Positions 7,702-16,418 of a stretch of 17,358 nucleotides of DNA are shown piece after piece. Under the pieces are notes generated by a model that saw nothing but the letters and a program-made list of their open reading frames with translations, did not search any database and was not told the origin of the DNA. Each line of letters starts with the position of its first letter. The stretch's first letter is position 1. The position numbers and the translations under genes were made by a program. The DNA is from DATLEX01 sp035525015 (GTDB taxonomy: Bacteria > Acidobacteriota > Thermoanaerobaculia > Gp7-AA8): contig DATLFC010000152.1 of NCBI GenBank assembly GCA_035525015.1, forward strand, positions 1-17,358. Direction: 5' to 3'.

Positions 7702-8118
7702 TCAGTGCCCGCGGTGCAGATTGATCATGGCGATCGACTCTTCGAGGCGGGCCTCGACGAGCGCGAACTCGGGATCGTGTGACGAGAGGTCGGCCAGCTC
7801 ACGCTCGGCCCTCCGCCGTTCCTCTTCCGCCGCCGCGGCGTCGATCTCGCCGGGGAGGAACCCCCGCTCCGCGAGGACGATGACGCGATCGGGAAGCACT
7901 TCGGCGAAGCCCCAGGCGAGCACGAGCCGCTCGTACGTATTGCCGACGCGGTAGCGCATCGGGCCGATCCTCAGCGTCGCCAGCAGCGGTGTGTGGCCGG
8001 GAAGGATGCCGATCTCGCCATCGACGCCGGGCAGCACGACCTCATCGACTTCGACGTCGATGATCTTCCGCTCGCGCGTGACGATGGAGAGGCTGATCTT
8101 TTTGGGCAGGTCGGCCAT
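7702..8118 (-). CDS. atpC: F1 ATP synthase epsilon subunit
   Basis: The 138-residue epsilon subunit sits on the central stalk and couples and inhibits F1. The N-terminal beta-sandwich shows the typical LPGVDGEIGILPGHTPLLA (29-47), and the C-terminal alpha-helical hairpin is represented by the Glu/Arg-rich stretch from about 93 to 135. It is the last gene of the atp cluster, eight bases after atpD. It faces the convergent esterase gene, with no space for a separate terminator between the stops. Confidence 0.96.
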   Translation of the reverse strand: MADLPKKISLSIVTRERKIIDVEVDEVVLPGVDGEIGILPGHTPLLATLRIGPMRYRVGNTYERLVLAWGFAEVLPDRVIVLAERGFLPGEIDAAAAEEERRRAERELADLSSHDPEFALVEARLEESIAMINLHRGH

Positions 8119-8126
8119 CGCTGTTC

Positions 8127-9596
<1,470 letters not shown>

Positions 9597-9601
9597 GGTT
9601 T

Positions 9602-9605
9602 CTCC
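9602..9605 (-). promoter_or_regulatory. Ribosome binding site that fixes the atpD start
   Basis: The minus strand reads CGGAGAAACCATG, with GGAG eight bases before ATG 9596. It lies about 11 bases beyond the end of the heptad hairpin stem, so it is free of the stem. This supports 9596 over the in-frame ATG at 9683. Confidence 0.75.
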
Positions 9606-9616
9606 GTTATTCGTTG

Positions 9617-9678
9617 GTCGTTGGTCGTTGGTCGTTGGTCGTGGCGGGAGGGACGACCAACGTCCAACGTCCAACGTC
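9617..9678. repeat. Heptad hairpin 2, between atpG and atpD
   Basis: The + strand carries four tandem TCGTTGG units (9611-9638) plus a partial fifth. After a 10-base loop (9643-9652) the inverted arm runs ACGACCA, ACGTCCA, ACGTCCA, ACGTC. Folding 9617-9642 on 9653-9678 gives 26 positions with three mismatches. All three are T opposite T, seven bases apart, at 9632/9663, 9625/9670 and 9618/9677. The stem begins one base after the atpG stop codon (9680-9682). There is no T run and it lies inside the operon, so a simple terminator role is unlikely. Confidence 0.9.
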
Positions 9679-9679
9679 T

Positions 9680-10537
9680 TCATCCCGCCGATGCGGCGCC
9701 CGACACGATCTCAATGATTTCCTTCGTGATCGCGGCCTGGCGGATCCGGTTGTAGCTCAGGGTGAGACTGCTGATCATGTCGGATGCGTTGTTCGTTGCC
9801 GATTCCATCGCGGTCATGCGCGCGCCCTGCTCGGCCGCGGCCGACTCGAGAAGAATCCGGTAGAGCTGAAACTCGATGTGCTTCGGAAGCAGGTCGTTCA
9901 GGATCTGCTCCGGTCCTGGTTCGTAGATGTAGTCGATGTCGTTGGCCGGCATGTCGGACGGCCGCTCGATGGGGAGGAGTCGATCGATCGTGACGTTCTG
10001 GGTCATCACCGACTTGAACTCGTTGTAGACGACGTACACCGCGTCGATCTCACCGCCGAGGAAGTCGTCGATGATCGAGGTGGCGATTTCCCGCGCCGTC
10101 GCGAGCGAGAGCGCCTGAAAGACCTGCGTGGCCTGGCGGCGGATGGGGATCGGCCGCCGCTTGAAGAAGTCGTTGCCCTTGCGGCCCAGCGGAAGGAGCT
10201 CGACCGACGGCCATCCCCGTGAGCCGATGGCGTTCTGCGCGGCGCGGATCACGTTGGCGTTGAACGCGCCGCAGAGACCTTTGTCCGCCGTGACGACGAC
10301 AAGAAGGACCTTGCGCTCCTCTTCGCGGGCCTGCAGGAGCGGATGCCGCGTGATGTCGACGCGCGTCGCCACCGACGCGAGCACCACCCGCAGCCCGGCC
10401 GCGTACGGCCGCGCCGCGTACATACGGTCCTGCGCCCGGCGCAGCTTCGCCGCGGCCACCATCTTCATGGCTTTGGTGATCTGCTGCGTGTTCTTCACGC
10501 TGCGGATACGGCGGCGGATGTCGATCGTGCTGGGCAT
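9680..10537 (-). CDS. atpG: F1 ATP synthase gamma subunit
   Basis: The 285-residue gamma subunit forms the rotating central shaft. The N-terminal helix has the family signature IRRRIRSVKNTQQITKAMKM (7-26), the middle has VTADKGLCGAFNANV (87-101), and the C-terminal helix has NNASDMISSLTLSYNRIRQA (248-267) followed by ITKEIIEIVSGA. Length is normal. It follows atpA by 20 bases and has no strong ribosome site of its own. Heptad hairpin 2 starts one base after its stop codon. Confidence 0.97.
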   Translation of the reverse strand: MPSTIDIRRRIRSVKNTQQITKAMKMVAAAKLRRAQDRMYAARPYAAGLRVVLASVATRVDITRHPLLQAREEERKVLLVVVTADKGLCGAFNANVIRAAQNAIGSRGWPSVELLPLGRKGNDFFKRRPIPIRRQATQVFQALSLATAREIATSIIDDFLGGEIDAVYVVYNEFKSVMTQNVTIDRLLPIERPSDMPANDIDYIYEPGPEQILNDLLPKHIEFQLYRILLESAAAEQGARMTAMESATNNASDMISSLTLSYNRIRQAAITKEIIEIVSGAASAG

Positions 10538-10557
10538 GGGTTGACGGCTCTCGGCCC

Positions 10558-12096
<1,539 letters not shown>

Positions 12097-12114
12097 TTGC
12101 TCTCCAATTTATGG

Positions 12115-12648
12115 CTACGTTAAAGACTCTCTGAATTTGTTGATCTTCCCGACTACCGACGCGTCCCAGATCTCGCTGCCGATCTTCACCACGAACCCTC
12201 CCAGCAGCGTTGGATCCTCGGACGGCCGCACTTCCACCCGGCTGCCGGTCTTCTTCTCCAGCGTCTTCCGGAGATCGGCGATCTCCTGCTCGGTCAGCTT
12301 CTGCGCGGTGCGAACATCGGCCACGACGATGCCCAGCTCTTCGTTCACGTAGTGCGCGACCGCCTCGGCGATGGCGCCGAGATCGTTGATGCGACGGTTC
12401 TGCACCAGAACTTCCAGCACCTTCCCCGTCATCTGGCCGAGCGACAGGCGGCTGGCCAGCGTGCTCGTCACCTTCAGCCTGGCGTCGGTGTTGATCCCGG
12501 GATTCGCGTACAACTCCTGGAGCTCGGCCGACGAAAGGCGGACCTGCTCGAACCGCTCCAGCTCCGCACGGACGGTGTTCGCTTTCTCCGGGGAACCGGC
12601 CACGTCGAGGATCGCGCGCGCGTACGGTCGTGCAAATCGGCGGATCAT
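12115..12648 (-). CDS. atpH: F1 ATP synthase delta subunit
   Basis: The 177-residue delta subunit links F1 to the peripheral stalk. The N-terminus (RRFARPYARAILDVA, 3-17) and the C-terminal motif TLLGGFVVKIGSEIWDASV (148-166, with D163 and S165) are those of the delta/OSCP family. Its ATG overlaps the atpF stop codon by one base (TGATG at 12646-12650), so translation is probably coupled to the b subunit it binds. Confidence 0.95.
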   Translation of the reverse strand: MIRRFARPYARAILDVAGSPEKANTVRAELERFEQVRLSSAELQELYANPGINTDARLKVTSTLASRLSLGQMTGKVLEVLVQNRRINDLGAIAEAVAHYVNEELGIVVADVRTAQKLTEQEIADLRKTLEKKTGSRVEVRPSEDPTLLGGFVVKIGSEIWDASVVGKINKFRESLT

Positions 12649-13232
12649 CAGGCCTCGCCCACCTGGTTCAGACTCTCGCGGAAGATCTTCCGCTGGTCCT
12701 CATCCGTGATCGTCTCGCGCAGGATCGACTCCGCTCTCGTGGCGGCCAGCTCTCCCGCGTACTCGGTGAGCTCCTTTTTCGCGAGCTTCAGACGGTTGTC
12801 GACTTCGTTCCGCGCCGACTGGAGGATCTTCGCCGCCTCGGCTTCCGCGGCGGCGATCAGCTCACGGCGCTGGCGCTCCCCTTCCGCTTCGGCGCGCTCG
12901 CGGATGGCGACGACTTCCGCTTCGATCTGGGTGAGCCGCGCCTGGATATCGGAGGCAAGCCGGTCCGATTTCTCGCGGCGCTCCCGCGCCTGCTCGGCGG
13001 CGGCCCGGACGGCCACGCCGCGCGCCGCCAACGCGTTGCCGATCGGCCCCTTGAGCAGCCAGTACAGCAGGCCGGCGAAGAGAAGTATGTTCAGCGTCTT
13101 GAGGATCCACCCGGGGATGCCGAAGTAGGTCTCTTCGTGATGTTCGGCGCCTTCCGGGCCGCTCGCAGGCGGAGCGGCCAGCACCACGGTCGCCACAAGC
13201 ATCATCAGCAAAATGAGCGGCAGCCGGCGCAT
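12648..13232 (-). CDS. atpF: F0 ATP synthase b subunit with N-terminal signal-like segment
   Basis: The 194-residue peripheral-stalk subunit has two hydrophobic segments. One is a signal-peptide-like stretch (LPLILLMMLVATVVLAAPPA, 4-23). The other is the true anchor, around residues 41-60 (PGWILKTLNILLFAGLLYWL). A long charged helix rich in Ala, Glu and Arg follows (about 65-190), as expected for the dimeric stalk. The extra N-terminal segment, followed by a His/Glu-rich linker (EGAEHHEETYFG), is also found in b subunits of several delta-proteobacterial lineages. Start and stop overlap neighbours as TGATG on both sides (13230-13234 and 12646-12650). Confidence 0.93.
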   Translation of the reverse strand: MRRLPLILLMMLVATVVLAAPPASGPEGAEHHEETYFGIPGWILKTLNILLFAGLLYWLLKGPIGNALAARGVAVRAAAEQARERREKSDRLASDIQARLTQIEAEVVAIRERAEAEGERQRRELIAAAEAEAAKILQSARNEVDNRLKLAKKELTEYAGELAATRAESILRETITDEDQRKIFRESLNQVGEA

Positions 13233-13666
13233 CAGACCGCCCTCCCCAGAATGCGCTCGGCTGCCAGGCGGGCCAGGCTCTCCGAGTCGCGCTGGATCTG
13301 CGCGCGCACTTCGACGACGTCCTTCTGCAGCGTGGTGTCGGCCTTCGAGATGACGGTCTTCGCCTCGCCCTGCGTCCGCTCCACGGTCGACTGCCGGTAC
13401 GCGGCGGCCTCGCCGCGGAACCGCTCGCGGATGGAGCTGGCGTCGCGCTTGGCAGCGTGGAGCTGCTCTTCCATGCGCGACGTTTCTTCGTTGAACCGGG
13501 CCAGAGATTCTTCGTAGAGCCGCTCCGTGGTGGCGGTCTCGGTCTCGCGCGATTCGATGATGTCGTCCAGCGGCTTCAGGAAGAACCGGCGCACGACGAG
13601 GTAATTCAGAAAAAAGATCACCACGATCGCGAGCAGAGATGGATCGGGTACGAGGTTGATCTGCAT
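13232..13666 (-). CDS. atpF': F0 ATP synthase b' subunit
   Basis: The 144-residue protein has one membrane segment at the N-terminus (PSLLAIVVIFFLNYLVVRRF, 9-28) and then a charged coiled-coil-like helix. It would pair with the b subunit next door in a b/b' heterodimeric stalk, the arrangement of photosynthetic bacteria, delta-proteobacteria and acidobacteria. It is first in the atp cluster, yet its ATG (13666) has no recognisable ribosome site in the preceding 15 bases. Assignment as b' rather than b rests on gene order and the lack of the signal-like segment. Confidence 0.9.
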   Translation of the reverse strand: MQINLVPDPSLLAIVVIFFLNYLVVRRFFLKPLDDIIESRETETATTERLYEESLARFNEETSRMEEQLHAAKRDASSIRERFRGEAAAYRQSTVERTQGEAKTVISKADTTLQKDVVEVRAQIQRDSESLARLAAERILGRAV

Positions 13667-13792
13667 AAGTTCGGGTTCGTGGAACGCTTTAGCCAGGGCG
13701 TCGCTGCGGGGGGAACCGCAGGGTCACGCGTACTCCAAGGCCGCCGCTTTTTACCACAAGGTACGGAAGCTTTGCCAGCCCGCGACCGTCCT
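13667..13792. other. Spacer between bactofilin and the atp cluster, with a small hairpin
   Basis: The 126-base gap must hold any promoter for the atp genes, but I see no convincing -35/-10 pair. A short hairpin, CTGCGG (13704-13709) with CCGCAG (13716-13721), lies within it and lacks a T run. A run of five T (13749-13753) stands apart from it. No heptad repeat is present here. Confidence 0.4.
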
Positions 13793-14167
13793 TTATGAGA
13801 GCTTGGCGATGTTCGTCACGTTCCCCTTGCGGTCGCGATCTCCCATCACGCAGTTGCCCTGGAAGATGGCTCCCTCTTCGATGACGAGGGCGGGCGTGTC
13901 GATGTCGCTGTAGACCTTTCCGTTGCGATGAATCTCCACGCGCTGCGTGGCGACGATCTTGCCGACGACGGTGCCGCTGATGGCGACGCGGCCGACGTGG
14001 ATATCGCCTTCGATCTGGGCGCTCTCACCGACGATCAGCTCGTTCTTCGACGAGATGCGCCCGTTGAACTTGCCGTCGATGCGCATCGTGTCCTCGAACT
14101 CCATCTCACCCTTGAAGATCGCCCCCCGATCGAGGAATCCGTTCAGTTCACCGCTCTTGGCTTTCAT
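13793..14167 (-). CDS. Bactofilin (polymer-forming cytoskeletal protein)
   Basis: The 124-residue protein is a single bactofilin domain, a right-handed beta-helix that polymerises without nucleotide. The recurring short strands with Gly turns show this: FKGEMEFEDTMRIDGKFNGR, then ELIVGESAQIEGDIHVG, VAISGTVVGKIVAT, VEIHRNGKVYSDI and LVIEEGAIFQGNCVMG. Its ATG (14165-14167) overlaps the parB stop codon as ATGA, so it is translationally coupled to the chromosome-segregation genes. In Myxococcus a bactofilin scaffold anchors the ParABS machinery; a similar role here is inference from position. Confidence 0.93.
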   Translation of the reverse strand: MKAKSGELNGFLDRGAIFKGEMEFEDTMRIDGKFNGRISSKNELIVGESAQIEGDIHVGRVAISGTVVGKIVATQRVEIHRNGKVYSDIDTPALVIEEGAIFQGNCVMGDRDRKGNVTNIAKLS

Positions 14168-15012
14168 CGTCGTCTCCCGGTCAGATCATCATAAATGCGA
14201 ATGAGGTCGTCTTCACTCGAAAACCTGATGTGAATGACGCCGCCGCGCCGTTTCCGGTCGATGTCCACCTTCGTCCGCAGGGCCCGCGTCAACCGCTCCT
14301 CGGCGTCGCGCGTGAACACGTCCTTCTCTTTCTCTTTCTTCGAGCTCCTGGCCGACCGGTCGGCGGCGAGCATCTCCGTCTGCCGGACGCTGAGGCCCTT
14401 TTTCACGACGCGCTCGGCAAGCTGCTCCTGCTTCCTCGCCGAGTCGACGGCCAGCAGAGCCCGGGCGTGGCCCATCGAGAGCTGTCCCGAAGCGAGGAGC
14501 TTCTTCACCGCCTCCGGCAGCCTGAGGAGCCGAAGAAAGTTCGCGACGGTCGAGCGCTCTTTGCCGACGCGGCGCGAGATCTCTTCCTGCGTCAGCCCGA
14601 ACTCCTCGTTGAGCTGGTGATAGGCGGTCGCCTCTTCCATCGGGTTGAGGTCCTCGCGCTGGATGTTCTCGATGAGGGCGATCTGCAGCGCGTCCCCCTC
14701 CTGCACCAACTCCTTGATGACGGCGGGAACGGTGCGGAGGCCGGCGCGCTGCGCGGCGCGGAAACGCCGCTCGCCCGCGATCAGCTTGTAGCGATCGCCG
14801 GCCCGCGTGACGACGAGCGGCTGCACGATGCCGTGCTCGCGCACGCTGCGCGCGAGCTCCTCGATGGAAGCCTCGTTGAACGCCTTGCGGGGCTGGTAGG
14901 GATTCGGCGAGATCTGCTCGAGCGGAATGTGGGCGAGGCCGGGCGGCGCCGCTTCGCTCTTCTGCGGAATGAGCGCGCCGAGGCCGCGACCGAGAACTTT
15001 CTTCTGGCTCAT
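14164..15012 (-). CDS. parB: Chromosome partitioning protein ParB
   Basis: The 282-residue CTP-dependent DNA clamp loads at parS and spreads to neighbouring DNA. The N-terminus MSQKKVLGRGLGALIP (ParA-stimulating type) precedes the CTP-binding domain, with GERRFRAAQ (80-88) and ENIQREDLNP (115-124). The helix-turn-helix region covers about 140-165 (LTQEEISRRVGKERSTVANF). A basic linker (SSKKEKEKD) leads to the C-terminal dimerisation domain (about 235-282). Its start overlaps the parA stop as ATGA (15009-15012). A matching parS lies at 15786-15801. Confidence 0.97.
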   Translation of the reverse strand: MSQKKVLGRGLGALIPQKSEAAPPGLAHIPLEQISPNPYQPRKAFNEASIEELARSVREHGIVQPLVVTRAGDRYKLIAGERRFRAAQRAGLRTVPAVIKELVQEGDALQIALIENIQREDLNPMEEATAYHQLNEEFGLTQEEISRRVGKERSTVANFLRLLRLPEAVKKLLASGQLSMGHARALLAVDSARKQEQLAERVVKKGLSVRQTEMLAADRSARSSKKEKEKDVFTRDAEERLTRALRTKVDIDRKRRGGVIHIRFSSEDDLIRIYDDLTGRRR

Positions 15013-15782
15013 TGGAGAACGTGTTCTGCGCGCGCGATGAACTCTCTGGCCAGATTGACGTAGGCCTCGCTGCCTCGCGAGCGAATGTCGTAAAGAATAA
15101 TGGGTTTGCCGAACGACGGGGCCTCGCCCAGCCGGACGTTCCGCGGAACCACCGTCCCATAGACCTTCTCGCCGAAATGCCCCCGCACCTCCTCGGCCAC
15201 CTGCCGGGAGAGGTTCATCCGCTCGTCGAACATCGTCAGCGCGATGCCTTCGATCTCGAGAGAAGGGTTGAGCGCCTCACGGACCCGCTCGATGGTGTTC
15301 AATAACTGCGCAACGCCTTCAATCGCGAAGTATTCACACTGCATCGGCACCAGGACCGAGTCGGCGGCGGTCAGGGCGTTGATGGTCAGAAGGCCGAGGG
15401 AAGGGGGCGAATCGATGAGAATGTAGTCATACTCACTAGTAATGGAAGCTAAGGCCTGTCGGAGCCGATACTCCCGCTCCTCAGCCCCACCGAGCTCGAG
15501 CTCCGCGCCGACGAGATCCACCGAAGAGGGAGCGATGAAAAGCGTGGAGATCTCGGTCGAGCGGATGATGTCGCGAATTGCCATCTGATCCACCAGAACT
15601 GGATACATCGAGCGTTCATCGTGTTTGGACAGGCCGAGCCCCGAGGTGGCGTTTGCCTGGGGATCGAGGTCGACGAGCAGCACCCGGCGCTCGCAGGCCG
15701 CGAGGGAGGCGCCGAGATTGATGGCTGTGGTCGTTTTTCCGACGCCGCCCTTCTGGTTGGCGAGCGTGACGATTCTCGTCAT
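15009..15782 (-). CDS. parA: Chromosome partitioning ATPase ParA (Soj)
   Basis: This 257-residue ATPase moves ParB-parS complexes over the nucleoid. It has the deviant Walker A KGGVGKTT (11-18), LLVDLDPQANATSGLGL (Walker A' region), and IDSPPSLGLLTINAL (Walker B region). There is no DNA-binding N-terminal extension, so it is the short chromosomal type. I chose ATG 15782 (MTRIVTLANQKGG) because it overlaps the rsmG stop as ATGA. The in-frame ATG at 15812 would add ten residues read through the parS palindrome. The next gene is parB. Confidence 0.97.
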   Translation of the reverse strand: MTRIVTLANQKGGVGKTTTAINLGASLAACERRVLLVDLDPQANATSGLGLSKHDERSMYPVLVDQMAIRDIIRSTEISTLFIAPSSVDLVGAELELGGAEEREYRLRQALASITSEYDYILIDSPPSLGLLTINALTAADSVLVPMQCEYFAIEGVAQLLNTIERVREALNPSLEIEGIALTMFDERMNLSRQVAEEVRGHFGEKVYGTVVPRNVRLGEAPSFGKPIILYDIRSRGSEAYVNLAREFIARAEHVLQ

Positions 15783-16339
15783 AGCTGTTCCACGTGGAAC
15801 ACCAACGTGCATAGCCAGTTGGTGCTGCCCCGCGGAAGCCGGTGCCTCTCCCCCGCGGTGAAGCCGTCGATCTCGGGAAGCTCAGGCGACGACTGGAAGA
15901 GCGCCACGCGGGCGCCGTCGGCCAGATGTCGCCGGAGCGATGGCACCCACTGCTCCGGCTTTCCGACCGCACGCGAGGTGACCAGGGAGAAACGGAGATC
16001 GGGTGGGAACCGCTCGAGAACGCGCTCCAATCTATCACCGTGAACCACCGCGTTCAACGCGCATTCGCGAACCACGTGCTTCAGAAACGCCCACTTTCTC
16101 TGATCCGCCTCGACCAGGTGGAACCGCGCCGCCGGCGAGACGATCGCCATCGGAATCGCCGGCAAACCACCCCCGCTCCCGAAGTCGAGCACGTTCCCCT
16201 CCGGCCTCAGCAGGCTCGCCGCCTCGACCGCCTCGGCAATGTGCTCGTCGAGGTGCTCGCGCGCTTCCGGACCGATCAGGTTGACCTTCGCGGTCCAGGC
16301 GAGGAGGAGGTCCTTGTAGAGAGTGAGGCGATCGTCCAC
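15779..16339 (-). CDS. rsmG: 16S rRNA (guanine-527 N7) methyltransferase
   Basis: The 186-residue SAM-dependent enzyme methylates G527 of 16S rRNA. The SAM-binding loop is VLDFGSGGGLPAIPMAI (49-65), the acidic end of the second strand is in HLVEADQRK (74-82), and LVTSRAVGKPEQW (118-130) matches the family's conserved Arg-Ala region. It is about 20 residues shorter than E. coli RsmG. The start is GTG at 16339; the preceding GAGGA (16344-16348) lies in the outermost heptamer of hairpin 3, only four bases from the start codon. The stop overlaps the parA start (ATGA), and parS forms its final codons. Confidence 0.94.
   Translation of the reverse strand: MDDRLTLYKDLLLAWTAKVNLIGPEAREHLDEHIAEAVEAASLLRPEGNVLDFGSGGGLPAIPMAIVSPAARFHLVEADQRKWAFLKHVVRECALNAVVHGDRLERVLERFPPDLRFSLVTSRAVGKPEQWVPSLRRHLADGARVALFQSSPELPEIDGFTAGERHRLPRGSTNWLCTLVFHVEQL
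15786..15801. promoter_or_regulatory. parS: parS centromere site
   Basis: TGTTCCACGTGGAACA is a perfect 16-bp palindrome that differs from the canonical TGTTTCACGTGAAACA by one symmetrical base pair. It lies four bases upstream of the parA ATG and inside the last codons of rsmG, where it is read as the FHVE of the RsmG tail. ParB should nucleate here. Confidence 0.93.
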
Positions 16340-16343
16340 GGAG

Positions 16344-16348
16344 TCCTC
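16344..16348 (-). promoter_or_regulatory. rsmG ribosome binding site inside the heptad hairpin
   Basis: The minus strand reads CCCGAGGACTCCGTG. The GAGG is the 3' part of the outermost CCCGAGG heptamer and would pair with 16415-16418 in the stem, so it would be masked unless the hairpin is opened. Confidence 0.6.
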
Positions 16349-16418
16349 GGGCCTCAGGCCTCGGGCCTCGGGACCGCCCGCCCTTTTTCATCCGAGGCCC
16401 GAGGCCCGAGGCCCGAGG
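16345..16418. repeat. Heptad hairpin 3, at the mnmG-rsmG junction
   Basis: The left arm on the + strand is CCTCGGG, CCTCAGG, CCTCGGG, CCTCGGG (16345-16372). The right arm has four CGAGGCC units (16393-16420). Positions 16345-16371 pair with 16392-16418, giving 27 pairs with one mismatch (A16356 opposite C16407) around a 20-base loop. In the minus-strand transcript that pair is a G-U wobble, so the RNA stem is unbroken. The 5' arm and loop encode the MnmG tail, A16356 makes the mnmG stop codon, and the outer heptamer holds the rsmG ribosome site. Confidence 0.92.

Noticed and set aside
7693..7704. Bidirectional terminator between the esterase and atpC
   Set aside because: Only six bases separate the convergent stop codons, and no hairpin with a T run is visible around them.
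9611..9680. CRISPR array
   Set aside because: The units are contiguous 7-mers without spacers, and one arm is inverted.
15783..15812. Longer ParA start at 15812
   Set aside because: The extra ten residues are a translation of parS, and the ATG at 15782 fits both the family start and the ATGA overlap.
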